Shown: positions 23,938 through 35,775, counted from the stretch's first letter. The stretch is DNA of 64,000 nucleotides from Isoetes taiwanensis (GCA_021234155.1 JAJEKV010000002.1:17484041-17548040), one strand, 5' to 3'. The notes: generated by a model from the letters alone, not told the origin. Numbers and translations: made by a program.

Positions 23938-25535
23938 GGATGAACATATGAACAAAGATGAAAGAATGAGACGAGGTCCTATGATGCAATATCCAAATAT
24001 AAAAGCTACATACGCATAATTCTAGGACTAACACTTACATTTTTGTCTCAGTTGAAACCTTCAGTGCTTAACTGCTCATCTATAGAGCTCAATTTTGCAG
24101 TCGGCGGAGGCGCTGAAACCTCTGGCAGCTCATTAAACTCTGGCGCACCCTCTTGTAGCATGGACTTCGCTGCTCGTCCTTTTCTGCTGCCCTCTGCAGC
24201 CAATCTTCGTTGCCACTTTGATTGTCATCAGATATTTTTTGCACATTCCAAATATTCATGTCGGAATATGTGAAATTCTAATATGTCTATGTTCATTATA
24301 GGTTAATGAGCTCTTACTTAGCTGCAAGAAGAGATATTCCTATTGCATCTAAGAATTTAATTATAAAAGAAGGCCACTGCTTTAATTTGCTTCTAATACG
24401 TATGCAAATAGATGCTTAAATGCTTATGTTCATTATATAGGTGAAATGGTTTTTTATATAAGGTAGAAATAATACTACTGGTTCTAAGAATTTAATGCAT
24501 AGGTTATGCTTTGAAGAGGTTTATTGATGATGACAAAAATGTTTTTGCCACTGAAGCATATCTCAAAAATAGGCGTTGAAGCATATCTCACAAAATAGAT
24601 GATGTACATGTCCACCTTACATATTTAGGTGTTGTATATGGGTTTATATAATTTATAATCTAATAAAAGAAAAAGAAAAAAAATGACTTATCCAGCTATA
24701 TTAATCAATGAGAGACTTTGAGAAGTGGATGGATTCGTTTTTTATACTTTATTGACGCAATACTAGAAAATAGGTTGTCATATGGTGTGCAAGAGGGAGT
24801 ATCATATGACATTAGTTATAGATGTGAGACATGTATTTAATTTGTGTTGGAAAAGAATGAGTGGAGATTATAAAGTGAAAGAGGATATGGATATTAGGAA
24901 TCAAAGCTTTTCTGATAACAAAATAATGTTACTTTAGTAGAGTTAAATGGGGACCATTCTATATTTGAGAAATAGGAAGTGAAGACTTTCAACAGAAGTT
25001 TGATTGTTTGAATAATAAATCCATCTGGACAAGTAATTATATAAGTATGAATGTTTTTTTTTTTTTGGTTGAAGGATAAATGCAAAGACAGGAATACAAC
25101 ATCAGCGGATAAGCAGAGACCCACCGAGTGAAGCAACCTGCTCAAGCATAAGAGCGCGCATCCAAATATTCCTCAAAGATCAATCGCCTCTTACGAGGGG
25201 CAAGTGAAAATGTGATTATGGTTTTTTATTTTTGAGTTATTGGACTTCATCTACAGTTATAGGTATTAGGCAGCAGACGTACTCGAAAAATTAATAAATT
25301 TAGAGGTAAATATGTTTTAGAATCTTCGGAGTAGACTTCGGAGGTAAGCTTGTAATAAAATGCACCTATGCAAACTGCAATATTATAATAGTGAATGATA
25401 ATTAAAATAGATCACTTCTGAAACCTAAAAAAATAAGAACAAGTTGTTAATGCAATAGAGGGTTGCCCTCAAAACCAAGTTAAAACAATAACATCTGAGA
25501 TGTGTAAAATTAAGTGTTACATGCTTTAATAGAAG
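23938..25535 (+). repeat. X repeat, unit 2
   Basis: The only complete unit. It starts GATGAACATATGAAC and is followed directly by unit 3, which starts the same way. It carries a 148-base retroposon at 25,054-25,201. The minus-strand exon-like stretch (ELPEVSAP, SSIDEQL) lies at about 24,030-24,200 and needs a frame change to read through. Confidence 0.75.
25054..25201 (-). mobile_element. Short retroposon (SINE or LINE tail) in X unit 2
   Basis: A 148-base insert absent from the other X units. It opens with a T run (poly-A on the minus strand) and is flanked by AAGTATGAATG (25,043-25,053) and AAGTGAAAATG (25,202-25,212), an imperfect 11-base target-site duplication. No coding frame is seen. 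I cannot tell a SINE from a truncated LINE end. Confidence 0.65.
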
Positions 25536-26007
25536 GATGAACATATGAACAGAGATAAAAGAATGAGACGAGGTCGTATGATGCAATATCCTAACATAAA
25601 AGCTATATACTCATAATTTTAGAACTAACACTTATATTTTTATTACAGTTAAAACCTTCAGTGTTTAACTGCTCGTCTATAGAGCTCACTTTTACAGCCG
25701 GCGAAGGCGTTGAAACCTCTGGCAGCTCATAAAACTCTGTACACATCCTCTCGTAGCATGGACCTCGCTGCTCATCCTTTTCTGCTACCCTCTACAATCA
25801 ATCCTCGTTGCCACTTTGATTCTCATCACACGATTTTTGCACATCCCAAATATGTCGAAATATGTGAAATTTCGATATGTCTATGCTCGTTATAGGTTAA
25901 ATAAGTTCTTACTTAGTTGTAAGCTGGTTCTAAGAATTTAATTATAAAACGAGGCAATTGCTTTAATTTGCTTCTGATACATATGCAATTAGATGCTTAA
26001 ATGTTTA
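25536..26007 (+). repeat. X repeat, unit 3, left part
   Basis: Runs up to ...AAATGTTTA, where the Helitron begins. The unit resumes at 34,834 with TGTTCATTATAT. Units 1 and 2 have these joined without interruption (about 15,768-15,795 and 24,416-24,442). Confidence 0.85.
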
Positions 26008-26212
26008 TCTATTGTTTAAATTCGGTTTTTCCGGTTTGGTGAGAAAGGTTTTTGGTTTTTCTTTTAGCCTAATTTCCTATGATTGTTGGCATTTTAGTCA
26101 CCGGAAAATATTCCGTTGCTTCCAAAAATCGCTCACATTTTTTTAATATGATTTCAAGCTGCAGGGGCGCTCCCACTATCTCCCCCCGATTGGGGTTATT
26201 TTATAAATTAGT

Positions 26213-26301
26213 GGAAACCCTTCCGGGGTTCTAATATGGAAACCCTTCCGAATTTCCGAAACCCGGAAGGGTTTCCAAATTACAACCCCAGAAGGGTTTC
26301 C
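26213..26301. repeat. GGAAACCCTTCC palindrome cluster 1
   Basis: GGAAACCCTTCC at 26,213-26,224 and 26,238-26,249; its reverse complement at 26,265-26,276; and AGAAGGGTTTCC at 26,290-26,301. The cluster lies about 200 bases inside the Helitron 5' end. Confidence 0.8.
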
Positions 26302-27132
26302 ATAAAAATATTATAATTTTGGATTTCGATGTAACCACCGTTAATTAATGCTCACCTTAAATTTCTACGGCTCTGATAATAGCCCATTCAAGAAAAGTAG
26401 CTTCTTTTTTTTTCTTCCTCTTCCTCCGGCGGATCTGTTGGCGGATTGATGCAGACCTTGGCGGACAGATACATCTCGCTCGGATACATCTGTTGGCGGA
26501 AAGAGGAAGAGGATTGATCGGATACATCTGTTGGCGGAAAGAGGAAGAGGATTGATCGGATTGAGAGTTTTATAGAAAGATTGAGCAGGTAGAAAAATTT
26601 ATCGGCTTTGATTCTACTGCTCTGATTTATTCTACTGCTCTGATTCTATTGCTCGTGTTCTATTGCCCAAGTATTACAAAAAACCTGGCTTAAAGTAAGC
26701 TAATTTTTCTGCTCTTTCGGCATCGATTCAAGCTCTTGGTAATACACTGATTTGTTCTACTGCTCCGATTCTACTCCTCGTGTTCTATTGCCGAAGAATT
26801 ACAAAGAACCCTGCAGCGATTGCCAGGTAAATTTGGATTGCTCGCTTTATTTTCCAGTTTTCTCTTTGAAAGATGCAGACCTTGGAGAATCTACTACATC
26901 ATCGTCATCTACACTCAACATAACTATCTCAGTAGTCGTCGTAGTCAGCTGCTCTTTAATACGCTGTTGAGCCGCTGCAACAGATGTATCAGTCTGCCAC
27001 TCCACATCATCACGTTAAGCCCTATATCAATAAAGAAATCCTCTCATCATCCTCCTTAAGCCCTATATCAGTAAAATTGCTGCATATGGGCGATGCAAAT
27101 CTATTCATAAATTTTGTTTTTTTGCTTCAAAC

Positions 27133-27590
27133 ACCAGACCCGGATTTTGCCGCAGAAACGGAATTTATGACCTCGGATTATCTGAGCAACGAATAGAATT
27201 GTTGAAGCTCGTTTTAGAATTGGGATATAATTTTATTTTCACAGATACAGATAATTGTGGCTTCGTGACCCATTTCTGCACTTTTGGACGGATTGAGATT
27301 TGGAAATGGCATCTGATCAATTTAATGGAAATCCTGAGGTATTAAATAACATAGCCAATGGAGGTTTTGTTCGTGTTCTTTCAAATGAGAGGACTGTCAG
27401 ATTTTATAAGTATTGGCTTGATTCTAGAATTCGGTTTCCGGATAAACATGATCAGGATGTGTTTAACGCTATCAGCAATTTTACTCATATAGGGCTTAAG
27501 GTGAGATTTCTTAGCAATTTTACTGATATAGGGCTTAAGGTGAGATTTCTTAGCAATTTTACTGATATAGGGCTTCTTCTCATCATCCTC
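27133..27590 (+). pseudogene. Captured fragment of a GT77 nucleotide-sugar transferase gene
   Basis: Consecutive pieces match plant GT77 (Nucleotid_trans domain) proteins. LVLELGYNFIFTDTD, the DxD-type donor-binding region, is at about 27,210-27,252; a shift of frame is followed by WLRDPFLHFWTD (27,258-27,293); a TGA stop lies at 27,294-27,296; then comes MASDQFNGNP, later NGGFV, FYKYWLDSR and the conserved HDQDVFN (up to about 27,470). The family transfers sugars in the Golgi, mainly onto cell-wall glycans and glycoproteins. Directly after HDQDVFN the 13-codon piece ending IGLKVRFL is tandemly repeated (27,474-27,575). There is no N-terminal anchor or remaining C-terminus, so this is gene debris carried by the Helitron. 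Confidence 0.8.
27474..27575 (+). repeat. 39-base tandem repeat within the GT77 fragment
   Basis: Two full units and one partial unit of AGCAATTTTACTGATATAGG plus 19 further bases. A related inverted copy lies at about 27,055-27,085 (CCTTAAGCCCTATATCAGTA), upstream of the fragment. Confidence 0.75.
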
Positions 27591-28634
27591 ATGACCTTTC
27601 TTTTTCTTTATTGCTTCCTTTCTTTGCCTTTTTATTTTCCTCATCAGCAAGCTCATCAGCATTGCTTCCTTCTTTGCTTCTTTATTTTCTTTATTGCTTC
27701 CTTCTTTGCTTTTCCTTCTACTGTTATAGAGAGAGACAGTATGTTATATTCTTCTGCTTTGTTTATGCACATGGTTTTGCACAGTATTGCTTTCAATTGG
27801 TAATTATTTTGTTTGCATTTTATATGGCATATAGATTCTAAATTTATTGAGCTTGGAGCAGGTACCCTTTGCAATACCTAAGGCAGCTTTTTAACTTCTT
27901 GGGAGCCCGTGTTTCTCTGCAGCTTGGAGCACAATACAAGGTTAGAAAAATTTCTCCATCTTGTTCATTACAGCATACAAATAATTAGCGCATGCATGTA
28001 AATAATTGCATCTATTTCCTTGAAGAATAGCTTAATTCCAACGAAAAAGTTTTGAATTCTTTTCATCTTGAATGCTTGAAGGTGGAGCGCATTTATCAAT
28101 TGGGCAGATCATGAATCCTCTACGACATTCTTATTTCTTTTGATGAATATTAGAAACGCTTGGGTTTTAACCCAATCAAGAACTCCAAATGTATTGTGTC
28201 CAAATATTATAAATAAAAGCACTCAAAGTGCAATTTTTTTCCTTTCATTGCATCTCTAGTTCTTCTTTTTGCTTATGTAAATGGTCGTGGCAATAAGAAA
28301 AGCCTAAGGCTGTTCTAAGAAAGGGTTCTCTACATCCACCCAAATGGATTCTGTCTTGACAGATTGTAGTGTATAGTTATAAGTCAAACGTGAACTAGCG
28401 AATTCAATTCTCCTGGAATTTAGAATTTGTTCGGCAGGATGCTCTTCTTTGTTGCGTGTCATTGATTGCTCAATAATCGCTATGTGTTTTTTGTTAGTAA
28501 TTTTTTTACATGTTTCTAGTAGATTACATGCTTATGCTTCTGTTGTAATGTTTTAAAATAGATATGGTGGGTATAGGCGCGGGCCAGGACGCTAGCATGA
28601 AGCGCGCCCGTTAATGTACCGTTTAGGACGCTTT

Positions 28635-28656
28635 ACCCGACGGGTTAGTCTCTAGT
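28635..28656 (+). other. Possible nested Helitron 3' end
   Basis: ACCC-GAC-GGGT followed by TAGTCTCTAGT looks like a Helitron terminus (hairpin then CTAG/T). Just upstream the sequence is GC-rich with self-complementary GGCGCGGGCC/GCGCGCCC pieces. There is no matching 5' end or empty site, so this is weak. Confidence 0.25.
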
Positions 28657-28828
28657 ATAAGCATAGGTTTCTATTGTTCAGTATCTAGTCATGGACACAA
28701 ATATAGGTTGTCTTTTAATTTTAGATCTTGTTCCTTTAGATGTAGATGGAACGTAGTGTTATTCCTGTAAGTCGAGTTTTTTTTTTTTTCATCGATTTAG
28801 AGTTGTGTGATCTTAGAATTTAGAATTC

Positions 28829-29255
28829 TTTAGGGACGAGCTCCATGGGCATTGGAGAGTACGTCGTTTACTGATCACCATCCCTGGGGCTCCTACGAGG
28901 TCCCAGGATAGATGGTTTTGTGAGCACGAGGGGTGCACACACACGCTTCCTCCGGACCAGGGTGGTTGGGGTTTAGGCATGGATGCCGCGAAGAAGCACC
29001 ACATGAGCTGGCATGGGGAGGTACCATGGGTGCCTCGACCTCGTGGTGCACGCAGAGTGCGTCCGAGGGACGAGGAGGATGATGCAGCACGCGAGAGAGA
29101 GAGGGAGAGGAGCCGCCCGTGGGGTGGGATAGATGTGCCAGGCGAGTTTCTAGTGTCCCGGCCAGGGAGACACACTTTACGGCCCGACTCCACAGACGGG
29201 TTGTGGCAGAGTGGGAGCTCATTGAGAGGTCCTTCTCACAGGAGGAGTTAGCTAC
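28829..29255 (+). other. GC-rich coding-like segment, family unknown
   Basis: An open frame with biased composition. It includes a Cys/His-rich piece (WFCEHEGCTHT, followed about 20 residues later by KKHHMSWH) that could be a degenerate C2H2 zinc finger, then Arg/Glu-rich low complexity. I cannot assign it. It lies inside the Helitron and has no recognisable start context. Confidence 0.3.
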
Positions 29256-29486
29256 GAGATACCCACAGGGAGGACCACGTTGGATGGCAGATAGAGGACC
29301 AGGTTGGGTGGAGGCAGAGGTATTGTTGAGGAGGAGAGAGACCGCCCTATTGAGGATGAGGCAGCTGACACAGGGTTGGTAGGGAAGGAGGATGTCGTAG
29401 AGGTAGCCGAGGCACATGGATTAGGGTTTACTGCAGACTTGACAGCCCAGTTAGGGTTGCCATTTTCCATTAAAACCAGGAAGGGT

Positions 29487-29622
29487 GAAACCCTTCCTAT
29501 TTTCCATGGAAACCCTTCCTATAGGAAGGGTTTCCATGGAAACCCTTCCTGGTTTTAATGAAAGCCGGAAGGGTTTCCATGGAAACCCTTCCTATTTTCC
29601 ATGGAAAATTGGAAGGGTTTCC
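29487..29622. repeat. GGAAACCCTTCC palindrome cluster 2
   Basis: Seven occurrences in 136 bases in alternating orientation: forward at 29,487-29,497 (first base differs), 29,508-29,519, 29,538-29,549 and 29,581-29,592; reverse at 29,524-29,535, 29,567-29,578 and 29,611-29,622. Many are joined by CCATGG, giving a multi-arm foldback. Each contains AAACCCT, the telo-box core. Confidence 0.85.
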
Positions 29623-29782
29623 ATGGGAGCCCAACCCAAATACGCCCACTTTATTGGCTCCCGAAACCAAGTTCGCGAACCAAGGCGAACCCGAAAATTC
29701 GCTTGGGGCTTAACCCACTTGGTTCGGGCGCGAGGGCCGCGGGCGTGAGCGTGGGGCATGGCATAACGGGTGCCTCCCTACC

Positions 29783-30971
29783 GGTTCGCTTCGGGCGAAC
29801 CCGCTACTCCGTTAGTTGCGTGCTTGGCGGTGTACGGCGGGCTTGGCAGCCTACTTGTGTTTGTACCACTTTGTACCATTTTTCGACGCTCTCTCTCCAT
29901 CCCGCCGCAGCCAAGCATCGCCCCATTTTTCCTCGTTTCCTACGCATTTTTGATCGCCATCCGTCAATTTCTTTGCCGGATCCAAAGAACCCAATTCATA
30001 TCGGATCTCTCATACCGAGACCTTGAAAGAATCAGACTTCACTTCGCTTCCGAGCTCATTATTTCTTCCGGGTCACCTGAAATATGGGCCGATGATCCGA
30101 TTATACTGAAATAAACTCACAAGCCGCTTTTTGCGAGCTTTTGACCTGGTTTTATTGATGTGTGCAAGAAACAGGGGAGCTATTTTTTTGGCTATGGAGA
30201 TTTAGGGCAGATTGGCTATGGAGATTTAGGGCGGATTTTTAGCATGGCAAAGAAGGAAGGAAGCTTTAGCGGATGGTCGCAAAGGGTTCAAGAACGAGGG
30301 GAGTTCAAATGATGTGAAAATAATAGTAGAAGACCAAGATTTTCTTCTTCATATGCTCCCCTTCAAAACTAATGCTCTTATTTTTTGAATCGCCCAAAAT
30401 GGAGGCCGGAAACAGAGTAGTAAAAATCCCAGATCTACCCTACGAGCGTAAGCCTTCGCCATAGCCGCGGATTTTTGCTACCTCATAAAACCCACATACA
30501 ATTTTGGGAATATCGTGATCCATCGATGTGGGCGAGTTTTTTTAGGTATGGCGGATCTGGCTGGACAGCACAAGAAATATTTTATACACAAATGTGTTCA
30601 CCATTGGAGATCTTGTGTTGGTTACCTATGTGATTATAAAAAGATCAGCCCTATTTTTGTGGACTTAATATGTTGAATCTCATTGCGTAAAGGTAATAAC
30701 TTACGCATGTTCTAAAGGATTTTTTCGCGACCGACGCTCGCCATCATGCTCGCCACCCGTGATTCGCCGGGCGAACCGGTAGGGTGGCTGTGCACCACCG
30801 ACGCTTCCATCGACGCTCCCGCCATCTTTGCAGAGGTAACCCGGGTTAGGGGTTCGCTTGGGCGAACCCGGCAGCAATGCCAAGTAAGCCGGCCGCCATA
30901 GCCACGTCTGCGACTTCGCTTGGGGTCGGGGTTCGCTTGGGCGAATTCACTGGGTTCGCTTGGGCGAACCC
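29783..30971. repeat. GGTTCGC...GCGAACC hairpin series
   Basis: Five related hairpins: 29,783-29,801 (GGTTCGCTTCGGGCGAACC), 30,761-30,777, 30,850-30,869, about 30,930-30,946, and 30,952-30,971 (GGGTTCGCTTGGGCGAACCC). Stems are 7-8 bp around a TTGG or TTCG centre. Translated in any frame they give repeated short peptides, which is a by-product. Confidence 0.8.
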
Positions 30972-33900
30972 AGTTGGATGGCCAACTTCCTTTCGGGTGC
31001 CATTCGAAGCACCGACCCAAATAGGGAGCACTTCGAACCATCGGGTTTTAGGGGTTTTTTCTTCCTTTCTTTTCCTTTCCATTCGGGCATGATTGCCACG
31101 AATTTTTGCCCTTTCTGTGCATCATCTATGCACCGACATGTAATTTTATCCATTTCGAAATGGGTAGATCTTCTTTAGGCTTCCAAAACGGTGCGATTTT
31201 ATATGTTCTTGCTGATGGGCATGTGAAATTGTATATTTTGTTGCAACAGACACTGCAGAAATCGTTGCATAATGATTCTTAGCAAATGAATCAAAGATAG
31301 ACGCATGCAGTGTATCGATTCAGTGGGTTTGTTGATCTTAGATTGATAAATTTATTTTGTAAAATCACTTCTGTTCATCTGCTGATTTGGGAGTTTTAAT
31401 AACTTCTGTTCATCTGCATTTTTTTTCCAGAAAAATCGCTTGATCCGGTATCCTAGAACCTTTCGATCATTTCTTACTTCACAGAACCTTTCGATCGCTC
31501 ATCCTTCTCCTCGCGCTTTCAGTCTAGGGCCCATTCCAGCATTTTCAAAGGTGCTGCACGACATTTCATTGCATGGCATTCTATCTTGCTGCAGTTTGCA
31601 AATATTGGGTTGTATATTTCTGAAGCTTTTGATTTTTCTTATCCTCTCATTGCGAGCGTTCTTTTTTCAGGTTACTGTGGCATCTGCAGCGAAAACTCTG
31701 TTCAAGAAAACCGTGTTTCGGCCATTTTTTTCAAAAGCCTCCACTCTTCTCTCCGAAACGGCAGCATGCTCGGAGTGATGATTAGAATCCGCAAACGAGA
31801 CTAATGCCGATTTGAAGAGGGATTAGTCGGAAGGCAGAGCCAACCAGCCGATTTTGGATTTTGAGGGTCAGTAAGAAATAAACCTCAGACTGACTTGCGA
31901 TTCATGCCGCCCAAAAAGCTTCGTAATTCTTTTTGCGTTCATGTTTGTGCCATGTTTTTCTTCAGGTACTTTGATATTTCTGCTTGAAGTATGGTGCAAG
32001 AATCGGTGCCAACCCTGCATCTAAGCTCCCGGAAGCATCTTGGGTTCCAGAATTTTGATTGAAGCAAGCAGTTCGTATTTGGCAAAGTAGTGCTGCGTCT
32101 ATCTTTAAATTTTTACCCTTAGATGAAGTCTTGCCATTTTTCTTTTTAGGTTGTTGCCTGGATGGAGCTATTCTCTTCCATAAATTTGGTTTTGCAACCT
32201 TCCATCTTTGAATATGATCCATGATATCATAACCAGCAGAGTTGGCTGTGCCTTCCGCTCCATGTGCTGGGCATAATTCACCATAGCCATCACTTGGCTG
32301 GCAACCTCAGGGTGAAGGTTTTCTCTTTTTATATTGAAGGCAGGCAGGGTGAAGGTTTTCTCAAATGCTATATTTATTTTCGATGTACTCACAGATCCTG
32401 AACTGGTAGTAATCTGCCTACTACCTGTGGGATCTACTCTTGAGGCTTTTGGTTGATTGGGTCTTGAAATTCCCTAATATTCGTCTACACCAAGAATCAG
32501 AGGATATTAGCTTCATCTCTTACTCTGTTGGTCTTTGTTCCTGCTTTGATTCAGATTCAACCAGGAAAAGATAGTTTGAGTCTCTTTGTAGGTCTTAAGT
32601 TTAAACGGTGATATGTGTTTAAAAGGTGATATGTGCTTTGCAAAAAGTCCAGTTGTTTAATTGCGATTTTTATTTCCATGTGCAGGAACTAGGCTCAGGC
32701 AATTCCAGTATCTTGACTCTCAAGGCTGATTATTATCTCTTAGAAATCTGTAGATGAGCCCACAAGGTAGTTTTCTTCTTCGAGAGATCATAGGGTCCAC
32801 ATATGGACACCTTTCTTGACATGTTCTTTATCTGTTTAGTAATTTCCTTGCTTATTTTGGGATGCTCATAGCAAAGCTCATGCAGTCTTGCCAGGTACTT
32901 TGGTGTCCAGTCCTAAATGCTTAGTACAACGTTATTGCACCTTGGCCAGTGAAACAGGTGCAAAACAGGTGCAGCATCTTTTATATTTTCATCGTTTGTC
33001 ACCTTCGGATATAGCATTTCTTGAATTTCACAACCCATTGAGAGGCAAAGCCACGGTGGTGCAACTCTGGCACTCAATGTGGCAATGTTTTTGCAATTTG
33101 TACCATTTTTGCCATATTTTAAAGGTAGGGAACTGCTAACCAAGCAGTCTTAAATGTGGATGAATGTTGTTTTGGTTTTCATTTTCTCAAGGTGGTTTTT
33201 GGTGAACCGTACTCTGATTTTATGTTGCTGATTATCAATATGTCAACTGTAGGTTGGGAGCAACCAATTTGTGAAGATGGGCTCTAGGAACAAGTTATGA
33301 ACACGTTACATTGTTGTGGCTTAATCTATTACCATTTATCATTTCCAGGTCATTCATATTGTGGCAGATGTTAGACGTCTTTCCATAACTGCAACATGAT
33401 AGATAACAATATTCATTCTACTTAGTAGTTGGACTAATGTTCTCCCAGGGTATTTTCTGCAGGGTGACAGGAAGAAATAGGGTGGTAGGTCGGTTAAATA
33501 GCCATGTGATAACAAGGCAGGGTTTGTATGATTGTTTGAGTCTCTTACAAGCTGCTGTAGCAGTTGTCCAAAAGGTACCCTGAATATATTTTAAGTGCAC
33601 AAAACATCGAAGACCAACGCTATTCTAAACACCAACTCCAGACTTAGACATTCTATTTGTTACAAGGTTTCTTAGATTTTTATGCAATTTGATTTAAATT
33701 GATGTTATTTGGTGACTTTTGTTTTCGTGCAAAAGTCGCACTAAAAACACAGTATTTTCAACATAAAGGAACTACAAACTCTATAAACAAACAAAAATGT
33801 TAATATATGTATTGTGTTAAATGCAAAGTTTCCTTGAAGCAATCATTGTATTTTTGAACCTAGAGGCTATATTTTGCCAAGTAGTCTAGAGTAGTCTAGA

Positions 33901-34803
33901 ATATATGCAACAATTGAAGGTCCATTTTCCTTAAACTTGAGGTACAAAGGACCATCTTATGCTATAGGCACAAGCTTAGACTACCAAAAGTAGATATTTG
34001 GACAGTAGGAAAATAAGGAGTTCTCTTGGGCATTACGGTATCATTATCAGGCCTAGGAGTAAAAGTGAAGGCAATGCAATAAAGAGAGTCTTGAAGCACC
34101 GAGTTCAACAACTCTTACCAAAATAACTCTTACCAAAATATTGTTGAATGCGCCTTCCATGTCTAAATTATTCTATCTTAAAATAATGAGCATGGTTATA
34201 ACAACATTTAAGATGATGTTACCATAGAGAAGTCCATATGTGCATGTCATCTATGATAATGAGGTTATTTCATGGGTAATTGATAACTGCCAATTTAACT
34301 TTACAGCTGGAATATTTAAAATTTAAAATTCCAAACATACCCTGCAAATGAAGAGCATTTTTGGAAAAATGGTAATAGAGCTTTTGTTGCTCCTCAAATT
34401 TTGCACGAACACTATAGATTTGAAACAGATCTTCCCAATTAAATCAAATTCATCTAAATTGGAGTCAAATTTCACAATTTATGTTCATATACATTGTTTT
34501 TTATAGCACTTACTTAAAACACTATAACTTAAAGATTCCAACTCCATTTTAGACGATTCTACTGCTACTGGATAGCTTCACTCTCAACTATAAGTTTCAT
34601 GAAGGGCACTTTTTCAGTTGGTTGATCACAGGCAAGTTATTGCCATTTGAGCCAAATACCCTGCTTCTACAGATATTTCTAGAATATTTGTAAACTTCAA
34701 GGTTACCACGGGACCAAAATAAAGTTCATTCTTGCCAATATCTGTTGTTGAAGTTGCACATATGGACGTTAAAGTCCGAGTAAAACCAAATGCCAGGACA
34801 TTA

Positions 34804-34833
34804 GCCCGGCAACGCCGGGCACCCGTTTACTAG
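34804..34833 (+). terminator. Helitron 3' hairpin and CTAG end
   Basis: GCCCGGC, loop AAC, GCCGGGC, then ACCCGTTTACTAG with host T next. This is the replication-termination signature of Helitrons (not a transcription terminator). Confidence 0.88.
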
Positions 34834-35775
34834 TGTTCATTATATCGGTTTAATGGTTCTTTATGTTGAGGAAACTAGAAATAATACTATTGGTTCTAAG
34901 AACTTAATGCATAGAGTTATGCTTCAAAGAGGTTTATTGATGATGACAAAAATGATTTTCCCATTAAAGCATATTTCAAAAATAGATGTTGAAGCATATC
35001 TCACAGAATAGATGGTGTGCATGTCCACTTTACGTATTTAAATGTTGTATATGGGCTTACATAATTTATAATCTAAAAAAAGAAAAGACAACGAATGACT
35101 TGTCCAGCTATGAGAGACTTGAAGAAGTGGATGGATTCACTGTTTACAGTTTGTTGGTGCAATACTAAAAATTCAGTTGTTGTATGGTGTGCAAGGGGAA
35201 GTATCATATGGCATTAGTTATAGATGTGAAAAAGAATGAGGGGAGATTACAAACTTCAATTTTAGCTGAAAGCGATTTGTACATTATGAATCAAAGCTTT
35301 TCTAATAGCAAAACAACGTTACCTTGGTAGAGTAAATGGGGACCATTCTGATAATATTTGAGAAATAAGGAGTAAAGACTTTTAACAAAAGTTTGATTGT
35401 TTGAATAATAAATCCATTTATCTAGACAACAAGCAAATTTTATAAGTGGAAATGTGTATGGTTTATTTGTTTTTTAATTATTGGGTGACCCTTACAGTTG
35501 ATGGGTATTAAGTAGCAAACGTACTCGAAAAGTTAATAAATTTAGAGGTAAATATGTTTAGAATCTTTGGAGTAGACTTCGGAGGTAAGCTTGTAATAGA
35601 TGCACTTATGCAAACTGCAATATTATAATGGTGAATGATAATTAAAATATAAGAGATCACTTCTGAAACCTAAGAAAACGGAGATACTCTATATTACTAA
35701 TGAATGGAAACTAAATTCCTTTCATTATGAGGATGTTTAAAGAAATTATAGAACAAGTTGCTGACGCAATGCACC
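34834..35775 (+). repeat. X repeat, unit 3, right part
   Basis: Continues unit 3 from TGTTCATTATAT and is collinear with units 1 and 2. It loses similarity after CAAGTTGCTGACGCAATG (about 35,770). Confidence 0.85.

Larger units (their letters stand above)
26008..34833 (+). mobile_element. Helitron, 8.8 kb, non-autonomous
   Basis: Starts with TC (TCTATTGTTTAAATTCGG) and ends with a GC-rich hairpin (GCCCGGC-AAC-GCCGGGC, 34,804-34,820) followed by ACCCGTTTACTAG, the CTRR terminus. It lies exactly between A (26,007) and T (34,834) of an X repeat, and X units 1 and 2 show the empty site. There is no target-site duplication, as expected for rolling-circle insertion. I see no Rep or helicase frame, so it would depend on another element. 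Its cargo includes a GT77 gene fragment, palindrome clusters and GC-rich segments of unknown origin. Apart from the features listed separately, I recognise nothing in 27.6-28.5 kb, 31.2-34.7 kb and the intervening stretches. Confidence 0.9.

Noticed and set aside
30701-31153. Frames with repeated GFAQANP-type peptides as a repeat protein.
   Set aside because: The peptides arise from the palindromic GGTTCGC/GCGAACC DNA repeats and occur in several frames and on both strands.
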